A stretch of 64,000 nt of DNA from Actinocatenispora sp963815125. Its GTDB lineage: Bacteria > Actinomycetota > Actinomycetes > Mycobacteriales > Micromonosporaceae. The notes below the pieces were generated by a model, which saw only the letters and a list, made by a program, of their open reading frames with translations, did no database searches and was not told where the DNA came from. Positions 1 to 8,331 of this stretch are shown in pieces. A program made the translations under genes and the position numbers. Every line of letters starts with the position of its first letter. The first letter of the stretch is position 1. The stretch spans positions 1 through 64,000 of the forward strand of contig CAWFFM010000008.1 in NCBI GenBank assembly GCA_963815125.1, read 5' to 3'.

Positions 1-902
1 GTCTCCAGGATCGTCCGGTCACGGTCCAGCCAGCCGTTCGCGAACGCCGCCTCGGCCATCGCGTACTCCCCCGACACCTGGTACGCCGCGACCGGCACCT
101 GCACCGCCGCCCGTACCGCGGCGACCACGTCCAGGTACGGCAGCGCCGGCTTCACCATCACCAGGTCGGCGCCCTCCGCAATGTCCAGCTCCGCCTCGCG
201 CACGGCCTCCCGTACGTTCCCCGCCGGGTCCTGCTGGTAGCTGCGCCGGTCGCCCTCCAGCGCCGACTCGACGGCCTCCCGGAACGGGCCGAAGAACGCC
301 GACGCGTACTTCGCGCTGTACGCCAGGATGCTCACGTCCTGGAAGCCGGCCGCGTCCAGCGCCCGCCGGGACACGCCGACCTGGCCGTCCATCATCCCAC
401 TCGGGCCGACCATGTGTACCCCGGCCTCGGCCTGCGCCACCGCCATCTCCGCGTACAGCTTCAGGGTGGCGTCGTTGTCCACCGTGCCGTCGGCGGCGAG
501 CACCCCGCAGTGGCCGTGCGAGGTGAACTCGTCCAGGCACAGATCCGACATGACCACGGTCGCGTCGCCGACCTCGGCGATCACGTCGCGGATCGCCACG
601 TTCAGGATTCCGTCCGGCGCGATGCCGGCGCTGCCGGTCTCGTCGCGCTCCGCCGGGACACCGAACAGCATGATGCCGCCGATGCCGGCCTGCACCGCCT
701 CCGCCGCCGCCTTACGCAGCGACTCGCGGGTGTGCTGCACGACACCCGGCATGGAGCTCACCGGACGCGGTTCGGTGAGCCCCTCCCGTACGAACACCGG
801 CAGGATCAGATCTGCGGGGCGTACCACCGTCTCGCTGACCAGCCTGCGTACCGCCTCGTTACGGCGCAGCCGACGGGGCGGTGCGGTCGGGAACTCCACC
901 AT
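1..902 (-). CDS. hemB: Delta-aminolevulinic acid dehydratase (porphobilinogen synthase), 3' end outside window
   Basis: HemB condenses two 5-aminolevulinate molecules into porphobilinogen, the second dedicated step of haem synthesis, in the cytoplasm. The minus-strand frame opens with ATG at 902 and runs off the window after about 300 of the usual 320-330 residues. Visible family signatures are SHGHCG in the metal region, SAKYASAFFGPFR (first active-site lysine) and DLVMVKPALPYLD (Schiff-base lysine). The metal motif reads DLCLDEFTSHGHCG, so one cysteine of the classical zinc triad is replaced by leucine; this suggests a magnesium or mixed-metal type (inference). It follows hemD on the same strand after a 246-base gap filled by a palindromic repeat. 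Confidence 0.95.
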   Translation of the reverse strand, partial: MVEFPTAPPRRLRRNEAVRRLVSETVVRPADLILPVFVREGLTEPRPVSSMPGVVQHTRESLRKAAAEAVQAGIGGIMLFGVPAERDETGSAGIAPDGILNVAIRDVIAEVGDATVVMSDLCLDEFTSHGHCGVLAADGTVDNDATLKLYAEMAVAQAEAGVHMVGPSGMMDGQVGVSRRALDAAGFQDVSILAYSAKYASAFFGPFREAVESALEGDRRSYQQDPAGNVREAVREAELDIAEGADLVMVKPALPYLDVVAAVRAAVQVPVAAYQVSGEYAMAEAAFANGWLDRDRTILE

Positions 903-964
903 GTCCGATCCTCCCGGTTCGTACGTTGCTCATGGACCCAGCGGACTCGGCTCCCGTATCGCCA

Positions 965-1121
965 CCACTGCGCATTTTCCCCGAAAGAGCGTTTGGTCCG
1001 AATTGTCGGACCGGATATTCGGGGAAAATGCACCTCCGGATGCGTCCCGAAGGGCCATTTTCCCCGAATGTCTGTTTGGACAAACCCGACTTAGCGTCCA
1101 TTCGGGGAAAATGCGCAGTGG
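965..1121. repeat. Palindromic MITE/REP-like element, copy 1 (between hemD and hemB)
   Basis: A 157-base intergenic element is bounded by a perfect 21-base inverted repeat (965-985 and 1101-1121) with core GCATTTTCCCCGAA. Inside are two hairpins in a row: 972-985 with 1018-1031 and 1056-1070 with 1099-1113. The loops carry smaller palindromes such as GGTCCG/CGGACC at 995-1012. Its reverse complement aligns along its length with the element at 39348-39516. Both copies begin shortly after the stop codon of the upstream gene and point the same way relative to it. No protein is encoded. It could be a non-autonomous mobile element, a REP sequence or a structured 3' RNA element. Confidence 0.85.
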
Positions 1122-1148
1122 CAGTGTGAGGAGCCAGCGCAAACGCCC

Positions 1149-2753
1149 CTAACGGAAACGTAGCGCGGTCGGGCCCTGCACCTTGGAGCCGCGGCGCTGC
1201 TTCGGCGGCATCTGCGCCAGCTTCTCCCGCAGTTCCACCGCGTACGCCGCCAGCGCCTCCACCTCGTCGGTGATGCTGGCGTGCTCGGGCTGTACGTCCA
1301 CCCGCAGGCCGAACTCGACCGCGGTCTCCGCGGTCTTCGGCCCGATGCACGCCACCACGGTGCGGGTGTGCGGCTTGCCGGCGATACCGACCAGGTTGCG
1401 CACCGTGGAGGACGAGGTGAACAGCACCGCGTCGAACCCGCCCGACTTGATGGCGTCCCGGATCTCGGCCGGCGGCGGGGCCGCCCGTACGGTCCGGTAC
1501 GCGGTGACGTCGTCGACCTCCCAGCCGCGTTCGGTCAGCCCGGCGGCCAGCGTCTCGGTGGCGATGTCCGCGCGGGGCAGCAGTACCCGGCCCACCGGGT
1601 CGAGCACCTCGTCGTACGGCGCGAAGTCGGCGAGCAGACCCTCGGACGACTGGTCACCGGAGGGCACCAGTTCGGGCTGGATACCGAAGCCGCGGACCGC
1701 GTCGGCGGTGGCCTGCCCGATGCAGGCGATCTTGACGCCACCGAAGTGCCGGGCGTCCAGACCGTGCTCGGCGAACTTCTCCCACACGGCGCGTACGGCG
1801 TTGGTCGAGGTGAACACGACCCAGGCGTACCGGCCGTCGACCAGGCCCTTGATCGCGCGTTCCATCTGCGCGGGGGTGCGCGGTGGCTCGACCGCGATGG
1901 TCGGCACCTCGCACGGGATCGCGCCGTACACCCGCAGCCGGGCACTCATCGCGCCGGCCTGCTCCTTGGTGCGGGGCACCAGAACCTTCCAGCCGTACAG
2001 TGGGCGGTTCTCCCACCAGCCCAGCTTGTCGCGCTGGGTGACGCCGGCGCCGAGGGTCAGGACGACCGAACCGCCGAAGCCCAGCGCCGCCTCCACAAAA
2101 CTGTCCACAGTGGAGGAAGTGGTGTACTGCGTCTCGCCGGTACCGTCCCCGGTCACCGCGACCGGGATGGTGCCGTCCACGCCGGCGGCCAGCAGACCGT
2201 CGCGTACCTGGGCCAGGCTGCCCGCATCGACGGTCAGCGACAGCGACGGCTGGGCCGGGCCACCGGTCCGGCCGGCACCCAGTGCCACGGCGACCGCGTC
2301 GAAGTCGAGGTTGACCACGTCGTCGGCGTCCACCTCGGTACGTACCTGTCCCGGCGGCATACCGGCGTAGCTGGACACCGCGGAGGCGTGACTGACGCCC
2401 GGTACGACCTCGAACGGCACCGCGGTGCGGGAGATCGACTGGATCTCCTTGACCACCGAGTCGTGACCGTACGGGTCACCGGCGACCAGCCGGACGGCCT
2501 GCAGGCCGGCGCGGGCCGTGGACAGGAGGACCTTGGCGATGTCACCGGGTACCCCTTCGGCCGGGCTGCGTTCCACCTCCCCGCCGGCCTCAGCCAGTAC
2601 GGCCGACAGCAGTACCTCAGGCACTGACCGGTCGTAGACGACATGGTCGGCGGTGGCCACGGCCTCCATGGCGCGCCGGGTGAGCAGGCCCGGGTCGCCC
2701 GGGCCGGCACCTACCACGGTGATACGGCCAACGGACTTACGTGCGCGGGTCAT
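1149..2753 (-). CDS. hemD: Uroporphyrinogen-III methyltransferase/uroporphyrinogen-III synthase fusion
   Basis: This is the 534-residue bifunctional protein typical of actinobacteria. Residues 1 to about 255 form a tetrapyrrole (SUMT/CobA-like) methyltransferase with VVGAGPGDPGLLT and a degenerate RLVAGDPYGHDS loop. Residues about 265-515 form uroporphyrinogen-III synthase, with FTSTNAVRAVWE and LFTSSSTVRNL as landmarks. The synthase half cyclises hydroxymethylbilane with ring-D inversion. The methyltransferase half departs from the usual GGDP consensus, as its actinobacterial relatives do, so its activity is uncertain. The ATG at 2753 overlaps the hemC stop by four bases (ATGA), indicating translational coupling. 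Confidence 0.93.
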   Translation of the reverse strand: MTRARKSVGRITVVGAGPGDPGLLTRRAMEAVATADHVVYDRSVPEVLLSAVLAEAGGEVERSPAEGVPGDIAKVLLSTARAGLQAVRLVAGDPYGHDSVVKEIQSISRTAVPFEVVPGVSHASAVSSYAGMPPGQVRTEVDADDVVNLDFDAVAVALGAGRTGGPAQPSLSLTVDAGSLAQVRDGLLAAGVDGTIPVAVTGDGTGETQYTTSSTVDSFVEAALGFGGSVVLTLGAGVTQRDKLGWWENRPLYGWKVLVPRTKEQAGAMSARLRVYGAIPCEVPTIAVEPPRTPAQMERAIKGLVDGRYAWVVFTSTNAVRAVWEKFAEHGLDARHFGGVKIACIGQATADAVRGFGIQPELVPSGDQSSEGLLADFAPYDEVLDPVGRVLLPRADIATETLAAGLTERGWEVDDVTAYRTVRAAPPPAEIRDAIKSGGFDAVLFTSSSTVRNLVGIAGKPHTRTVVACIGPKTAETAVEFGLRVDVQPEHASITDEVEALAAYAVELREKLAQMPPKQRRGSKVQGPTALRFR

Positions 2754-3673
2754 CGTGCACTCTCCAACAGGAAATGGGCGCCAGCGTCGAGCAGCTCGGC
2801 GGCAAGCCGCCGGCCGACCGACTCGGCGTCGGCGAGCGTTCCGGTACCGGACCGCCGGATCGACGAACTACCGTCGAGTGCGGCCACGGCACCGCGCAGG
2901 AAAACTGTTCCGTCCGCCACCGTCGCGTAGCCCGCCACCGGCGCGCTGCAACCTGCCTCCAATGTGGACAGCAGAGCACGCTCGGCACGCACCGCGGCAC
3001 GGCAGGACGGATCGTCCAGATACCGTAGCGCGGCGAGCAGGTCGGCGTCGGCGGTTCGGCACTCGATCGCCAGCGCACCCTGCGCCGGCGCCGGGAGCAC
3101 GACGTCCGGATCGAGAAACTCGGTCACCTCGGCCAGTCGGCCGAGTCGTTGCATGCCGGCCGCGGCCAGTACGACCCCGTCCAGCTCGGCCGTGGTCAAC
3201 CGGCTCAGCCGGGTGTCCACGTTGCCGCGGATCGGTACGCACACCAGCCCGGCGCCGAGCGCGGACAGTTGGGCGATCCGGCGCGGCGCACCGGTGCCGA
3301 TCCGGGCACCGGGTGGCAGTTGCGCCAACGTCCGACCGTCCCGGCTGACCAGCACGTCACGCGGGTCGGCACGGTCGGGTACGGCGGCGATGGTGAGCCC
3401 CTCGGCGGGGGCGGTGGGCAGGTCCTTGTACGAGTGGACCGCGATGTCGATCTCGCCGGCGAGCAGCGCATCGCGCAGTGCCGAGACGAAGACCCCGACA
3501 CCGAGCTGCTGTACGGGCGCGGCGGAGCGGTCGCCGCTGGTGGACACCTCGACCAGCTCGACGGGCTGCCCGATACGGCCCCGCACCTGCTGGGCGACCG
3601 TGCCGGACTGGGCCATCGCCAGTGCACTGCCCCGGGTGCCCAACCGGAGGGAGCGCGTCATGGTGCGCATCAC
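2750..3673 (-). CDS. hemC: Porphobilinogen deaminase (hydroxymethylbilane synthase)
   Basis: HemC polymerises four porphobilinogens into hydroxymethylbilane. The 307-residue product has the expected length and signatures: RLGTRGSALAMAQ at the N terminus, SYKDLPT, and LEAGCSAPVAGY, where Cys242 should carry the dipyrromethane cofactor. The chosen GTG start at 3673 overlaps the hemA stop (GTGA). A second methionine lies five codons in and could also serve. It sits in the operon rex-hemA-hemC-hemD with 4-base overlaps throughout. Confidence 0.96.
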   Translation of the reverse strand: MMRTMTRSLRLGTRGSALAMAQSGTVAQQVRGRIGQPVELVEVSTSGDRSAAPVQQLGVGVFVSALRDALLAGEIDIAVHSYKDLPTAPAEGLTIAAVPDRADPRDVLVSRDGRTLAQLPPGARIGTGAPRRIAQLSALGAGLVCVPIRGNVDTRLSRLTTAELDGVVLAAAGMQRLGRLAEVTEFLDPDVVLPAPAQGALAIECRTADADLLAALRYLDDPSCRAAVRAERALLSTLEAGCSAPVAGYATVADGTVFLRGAVAALDGSSSIRRSGTGTLADAESVGRRLAAELLDAGAHFLLESAR

Positions 3674-5139
3674 CCGTTCTCCCTCTCGTCGGTGGAGCCG
3701 TCTGTGGTGGAGCCGTCTGTGGTGGAGCTGTCCGGGATCGAGCCGTGGCCGGTGCCGTCGGACGCGGCAGCGGTGGTCGGACCAACGTCGGTGAACGTGC
3801 CGGTGGGAGCGACCCGGATCGCCTCGACCGCGGCGCCCTCGGCCACGTCCAGATCGAACAGCTCCCGCAGTACCGCCGCGTACCGGTCGCCGCCCGGCTC
3901 GGCGGCCAGCTCACGTACCCGGACCGTGGGCTGGTGCAACAGGCGTTGTACCACCCGGTGCACGGTGCGGGCTATCTCGGCGCGCTGCGCCTCGGACAGT
4001 TCCGCGCGCCGCTGAACCAACCGGCGCAGCTCGGCGGCGACCACCTCGTCGGCCCGACCGCGCAGCGCGGCGACGGTCGGTGCCACGTTCGCACTGCGCA
4101 GGAATCCAAGGAAGCTGTCCAGTTCGTCGGCCACCACACGTTCCGCGGCCAGAACCGAGTCCTCCGCGGCGAACGGGGTGGGGTCACTGCCGTCACCCGG
4201 GTCCAACGACGAACCGAGCTGTTCGATGTCCACCACGGTGACACCGGGCAGCTGCGCGACGCCCGACTCGATGTCGCGGGGAACCGCCAGGTCCAGCAGC
4301 AGCAACGGCCGACCGGCGCGGCGCGCTACCGCCGCGGACACCAGGTCGACGGTCAGTACGTGCCCTCGCGACGCGGTCGCCGAGACCACCAGGTCGGCCC
4401 GGACCAGCTCGACGTCCAGCGCGGTCAGGCCCGCCGGCCGACCGCCGTGGTTGCCGGCCAGCCGCGCCGCCCGGTCCATCCCCCGGTTGGCCACCACCAG
4501 GTCGTTGATGCCGTGCCGGACCAGGGTCGCGGCGGACAGCGCACCCATCGAACCGGCACCGATCACCAGCGCGCCGCGTCCGGCCAGCCAGTCGTGCCCG
4601 GACCCGCCGACCCGGCCGATGCCCAGGTCCAGCGCGGCGGACACCACGTTCTGCCCGGCCCGGTCGATGCCGGTCTCCGAATGCACCCGCTTGCCGACCC
4701 GCAACGCCTGCTGGAACAGCTCGTGCAGCAGCCGGCCGGGTGCGTCGACGTCCCGGGCCACCGCGTACGCGTCCCGCAGCTGGCCGAGGATCTGCGCCTC
4801 GCCCACCACCATCGAATCCAACCCGCCGGCGGCCCGGAAGGCGTGCCGGACGGCCTTGTCGTCGTAGTGCACGTACAGGTGGCTGGCCAGCTCGGCGACC
4901 TCGCAGCCGGCCAGCTCGGCCAGCTCCGTACCGATGTCCGACAGCGCGCCGTGGAACGCGGTGACCGCCGCGTACACCTCGACCCGGTTGCAGGTGGACA
5001 GCACCACGGCCTCGGCGACGTACGGCCGCAGCAGCAACCGGCGCAGCAGATCCGGTACGCCGTCGGCCGGTACGGAAAGCTTCTCCAGCAGGTCCACCGG
5101 TGCGGTCCGGTGCGACATGCCGACCACGAGCAGGTTCAC
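3670..5139 (-). CDS. hemA: Glutamyl-tRNA reductase
   Basis: HemA reduces glutamyl-tRNA(Glu) to glutamate-1-semialdehyde with NADPH, the committed step of the C5 pathway. The 489-residue protein starts MNLLVVGMSHRTAPV and contains VVLSTCNRVEVYA with the catalytic Cys50. A Rossmann segment (ALVIGAGSMGALSA) and a C-terminal dimerisation helix region follow. Length is at the long end of the family because of an acidic, Thr/Ser-rich tail with a short repeated DGSTT motif. The GTG start at 5139 overlaps the rex stop by four bases. Its position directly behind rex implies redox control of haem synthesis. Confidence 0.96.
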   Translation of the reverse strand: MNLLVVGMSHRTAPVDLLEKLSVPADGVPDLLRRLLLRPYVAEAVVLSTCNRVEVYAAVTAFHGALSDIGTELAELAGCEVAELASHLYVHYDDKAVRHAFRAAGGLDSMVVGEAQILGQLRDAYAVARDVDAPGRLLHELFQQALRVGKRVHSETGIDRAGQNVVSAALDLGIGRVGGSGHDWLAGRGALVIGAGSMGALSAATLVRHGINDLVVANRGMDRAARLAGNHGGRPAGLTALDVELVRADLVVSATASRGHVLTVDLVSAAVARRAGRPLLLLDLAVPRDIESGVAQLPGVTVVDIEQLGSSLDPGDGSDPTPFAAEDSVLAAERVVADELDSFLGFLRSANVAPTVAALRGRADEVVAAELRRLVQRRAELSEAQRAEIARTVHRVVQRLLHQPTVRVRELAAEPGGDRYAAVLRELFDLDVAEGAAVEAIRVAPTGTFTDVGPTTAAASDGTGHGSIPDSSTTDGSTTDGSTDERENG

Positions 5140-5861
5140 GAGCCCATCGCCTCCCCCGCCGGACCGGGGGCCGCCGACTCCGGTCCGGGCAGCGCTGTGA
5201 GCGCCTTACGGTGCTCGTGGAACGACAGAATCTGCATCTCGACCGCCAGGTCGACCTTGCGGACATCCACCCCGGCCGGGACGGTCAGTACGCACGGCGC
5301 GAAGTTCAGGATGCTGGTCACGCCGGCGCCGACCAGTTGATCGGCCACCAGCTGGGCGGCGTGCGCGGGGGTCGCGATCACCCCGATCGAGATACCGGTG
5401 GCGGCGACCACGTCGGCCAGCTCGTCGATGTGCCGGACCACCAGGTCGCCGATCCGCTCGCCGACCTGCGCCCGTTCGGCGTCGAACAGCGCCGCGATGG
5501 AGAAGCCGCGGCTGGCGAACCCGCCGTACCCGGCGAGCGCATGTCCGAGATTACCGATACCGACGAGCGCCACGGACCGGTGCTTGGACAGTCCGAGTAC
5601 GGCCTCGATCTGGGTGATCAGCAGGGCGACGTCGTAGCCGACACCACGGGTGCCGTACGAGCCGAGGTGCGACAGGTCCTTTCGCAGCTTCGCGGAGTTG
5701 ACTCCGGCGGCGGTGGCCAGGGCTTCGCTGGACACCGTGTCGTGGCCCTGCTCCGCGAGGGTGTGCAGGGCCCGTAGATACTCGGGTAGGCGGGCGACGG
5801 TGGCCTCGGGAAGATCCGGGAACACGGGGCTCGCCGAACTGTCGGTTCGCTGCTGACTCAT
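5136..5861 (-). CDS. rex: Redox-sensing transcriptional repressor Rex
   Basis: Rex is a dimeric repressor that releases DNA when NADH binds, coupling respiratory and haem genes to the NADH/NAD+ ratio. The 241-residue protein has an N-terminal winged helix (PEATVARLPEYLRALHTL, then VNSAKLRKDLSHLGSYGTRG) and a Rossmann domain with VGIGNLGHALAGY. The start is ATG at 5861. As in Streptomyces, rex heads the operon and is followed by hemA, hemC and hemD. A palindrome matching the Rex operator lies about 140 bases upstream, so autoregulation is likely. Confidence 0.95.
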   Translation of the reverse strand: MSQQRTDSSASPVFPDLPEATVARLPEYLRALHTLAEQGHDTVSSEALATAAGVNSAKLRKDLSHLGSYGTRGVGYDVALLITQIEAVLGLSKHRSVALVGIGNLGHALAGYGGFASRGFSIAALFDAERAQVGERIGDLVVRHIDELADVVAATGISIGVIATPAHAAQLVADQLVGAGVTSILNFAPCVLTVPAGVDVRKVDLAVEMQILSFHEHRKALTALPGPESAAPGPAGEAMGS

Positions 5862-6002
5862 CTGACTCTCGAACGACGATATCTTCGGCGCCCGCCCACG
5901 GGCCAGCCAATGATCTTGCAGTTCAGGCAGGTCGTCGAACTGGTTGCGGCACCCGACCGGCGGTGTAGTACAAGGGTGTGCCGCGCAGCCAGACTAGGCG
6001 TT

Positions 6003-6018
6003 TGTGAACGCGCGCACA
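6003..6018. promoter_or_regulatory. Rex operator (ROP-like palindrome)
   Basis: TGTGAACGCGCGCACA matches the actinobacterial Rex box TGTGAACGCGTTCACA at 14 of 16 positions. Counting outer bases it is TTTGTG/CACAAA with an 8-base spacer. It lies in the 447-base divergent region between rex and the sensor-kinase gene, on the rex side, so it most likely controls the rex-hem operon. The rest of the gap (5862-6308) shows no convincing gene. Confidence 0.72.
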
Positions 6019-6308
6019 AATCGCGATCTTGACGAACGGTGACGCGGCCGACACATCACCACCTGCCGTTGGGGGCCTTTCGGCCCCTTTACCGATCGGA
6101 GCCCGATACCGCCCGGTTCGGCGAACGAGGTGGCATCCACCACCCCGACCACCGGAGTGACGCAGACCTCAGCGATCGGTACGGACTTCCGCCGGTTGTC
6201 GCCCGTCCGTCGCCCGCGTACGGTCCGACCACGCTGGGGTTGTCCCCACCCACGATCCGGCGGGTCACCGGATGTGCCGCAGAGCGCGCACTGCCTACCG
6301 TCACTGTC

Positions 6309-7601
6309 ATGACGACCACCGCATCCACCGTCGGCCAGCAGCCACCCGGCCGCGGCCTGCTCGCCCAGCTGCGTGCGGACACCTTGTACTGCCTGTCCGG
6401 CATGCCGATCGCGCTGCCCAGCCTGATCGTGCTCACCGTGCTGTTCAGCGTCGGGGCCTCCCTGGCGGCCGTCTTCGGCGGGCTGTTCGTCCTGACCGCC
6501 GCGATGCTGACCGCCAGAGCCTTCGCCGGGATCGAACGGCGACGGCTGCCGGCCGTACTGGGCCGCCCGGTCGCCACACCCCGCTACCAGGACCGCAGCC
6601 GGATGACCACGCTGCGCCGGCTGCTCACCCCGCTCACCGAGGCGCAGAGCTGGATGGACCTGCTGCACGGGGTGTTCGGCCTCATCCCGGCCACCATCGC
6701 GTTCAGCGTCGCGGTCACCTGGTGGGCCGTCGGTATCGGCTACACCCTGGACTTCTTCTGGGGCTGGGCGGTGTTCCGGTTCGACTCGGGAATCTCCGAC
6801 TCGATGGGCCTACCGCACAGCTACGCCGTCTACGTGGCCGTCAACACCGTGATCGGCCTGCTGTTCCTGGCCAGTACGCCCTGGGTGGTACGCGGCATGG
6901 CGCTCATGCAGGCCGGCCTGTCCCGGCTGATGCTGACCCGCGAACGGGTCACCGTACTGCAGGAACGGGTCGACGAACTGACCGAGAGCCGGGAAGCCGC
7001 CCGCTCCGCCGAGGCGTCCGCGCTGCGCCGGCTGGAACGCGACATCCACGACGGCCCGCAGCAGCGGCTGGTGCGACTCACCATGGACCTGAGTCTGGCG
7101 CAGCGGCGGATGAAGACCGACCCGGAGGCCGCCGGACCATTGCTCACCGACGCGATCGAACAGACCCGGGAGACACTCGACGAGCTGCGCGCCCTGTCCC
7201 GGGGCATCGCGCCACCGATCCTGGCCGACCGCGGCCTGGCCGCCGCGCTCGCCGCGGTGACCGGCCGGTGCACCGTACCGACCGAACTGGAGGTGTCGCT
7301 GGTACCCGGCGAGCGGCTGCCCGAGAGCGTGGAGAACACCGCGTACTTCCTGGTCGCCGAGGCACTGACGAACGTGGCCAAGCACAGCCGGGCCACCTGG
7401 TGCCAGGTACGGGTGACCGGGGATGGCAGTCTGCTGTACGTGACGATCTCGGACAACGGGGTGGGCGGCGCGCACAGCGCCAAGGGGCACGGCCTGGCCG
7501 GCCTGGCCGACCGGATACGGGCCGCCGACGGGCGGTTCGACGTACAGAGCCCGGCCGGTGGGCCGACCGTACTGACCACGGAACTGCCGTGCGGGTCGTA
7601 G
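6309..7601 (+). CDS. Membrane sensor histidine kinase (HisKA_3 type)
   Basis: The 430-residue NarL-family kinase has four predicted membrane segments in its first 210 residues, two near residues 35-75 and two beyond 130. This is the 'sensor' membrane domain common in Micromonospora and Streptomyces. A coiled linker leads to the dimerisation box RRLERDIHDGPQQRLV (phospho-accepting His) and a HATPase domain with ALTNVAKHSRA and DNGVGG. The frame is open further upstream, but ATG at 6309 is chosen because protein-like sequence starts there. No Shine-Dalgarno is evident, so the transcript may be leaderless. It overlaps its response regulator by 13 bases. Confidence 0.9.
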   Translation: MTTTASTVGQQPPGRGLLAQLRADTLYCLSGMPIALPSLIVLTVLFSVGASLAAVFGGLFVLTAAMLTARAFAGIERRRLPAVLGRPVATPRYQDRSRMTTLRRLLTPLTEAQSWMDLLHGVFGLIPATIAFSVAVTWWAVGIGYTLDFFWGWAVFRFDSGISDSMGLPHSYAVYVAVNTVIGLLFLASTPWVVRGMALMQAGLSRLMLTRERVTVLQERVDELTESREAARSAEASALRRLERDIHDGPQQRLVRLTMDLSLAQRRMKTDPEAAGPLLTDAIEQTRETLDELRALSRGIAPPILADRGLAAALAAVTGRCTVPTELEVSLVPGERLPESVENTAYFLVAEALTNVAKHSRATWCQVRVTGDGSLLYVTISDNGVGGAHSAKGHGLAGLADRIRAADGRFDVQSPAGGPTVLTTELPCGS

Positions 7602-8227
7602 TCGCGGACGACTCGGTCCTGCTCCGCGAGGGCATCGCGCGGCTCGTCGCGGAGGACGGCCACGAGGTGGTCGCCGCGGTCGGCGACGGCCCGTCGCTGG
7701 TCCAGGCCATCACCGAGCACCGACCCGATGTGTCCATCGTGGACGTACGGATGCCACCCAGTCACACCGACGAAGGTCTGCGCGCCTCGATCGAGGCGCG
7801 CCGGCTGGTACCCGGCACACCGATCCTGGTGCTGTCCCAGTACGTCGAGGTCTCCTACGCCGACGACCTGCTGGCCGACCGGGTCGGCGCGGTCGGCTAC
7901 CTGCTGAAGGACCGGGTCGCCGACCTGGACGAGTTCCTGGACGGGCTGCGCCGGGTCGCCGGCGGCGGCACCGTACTGGACCCGGAGGTCGTCTCTCAGC
8001 TGTTCGTCTCGCGCAAGGACCCGGTACGTACCCTCACCCCGCGCGAGCGGGACGTGCTGGTGCTGATGGCGCAGGGCCGTACCAACGCCGCGATCGCCCA
8101 GGCGCTGGTGGTGACCGACGGCGCGGTGGAAAAGCACATCTCGAACATCTTCGGCAAACTGGGCCTGGCGCCGTCCGACTCCGACCACCGTCGGGTGATG
8201 GCCGTACTCAGCTTCCTGCGCAGCTGA
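7589..8227 (+). CDS. NarL/LuxR-family response regulator
   Basis: The 212-residue regulator starts at a GTG inside the end of the kinase gene (VRVVVADDSVLLREG). The receiver domain has the acidic pair ADD near residues 6-8, the phospho-acceptor Asp52 in VDVRMPP, and a conserved Lys in YLLKDR. The C-terminal domain is a LuxR-type helix-turn-helix (TLTPRERDVLVLMAQGRTNAAIAQAL, then VEKHISNIFGKLG). Overlap with the upstream kinase gene makes them a cognate pair. The target genes are not evident from the sequence. Confidence 0.93.
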   Translation: MRVVVADDSVLLREGIARLVAEDGHEVVAAVGDGPSLVQAITEHRPDVSIVDVRMPPSHTDEGLRASIEARRLVPGTPILVLSQYVEVSYADDLLADRVGAVGYLLKDRVADLDEFLDGLRRVAGGGTVLDPEVVSQLFVSRKDPVRTLTPRERDVLVLMAQGRTNAAIAQALVVTDGAVEKHISNIFGKLGLAPSDSDHRRVMAVLSFLRS

Positions 8228-8331
8228 CGGGCTCACTGTCCGCTCGCACCCCGGCGCCGCAGCGTGGCGGTCCCGGCCGCCGCGGCGAACCGGTCCGGGC
8301 CGGCGGGCATCCGGTCGTTACGCTGGTGCCC

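Noticed and set aside
806..1142. Short frames with HFPRI/FGENA-like peptides around the hemB-hemD gap
   Set aside because: They are readings of the palindromic element in various frames; similar peptides appear at the second copy for the same reason.
1149..2753. HemD fusion with a degenerate methyltransferase half as an anomaly
   Set aside because: The same changes occur in other actinobacterial homologues, so it is the family's normal form.
3686..3730. Short repeat at the 3' end of hemA as a frame problem
   Set aside because: The repeated unit is in frame and only lengthens the acidic tail.
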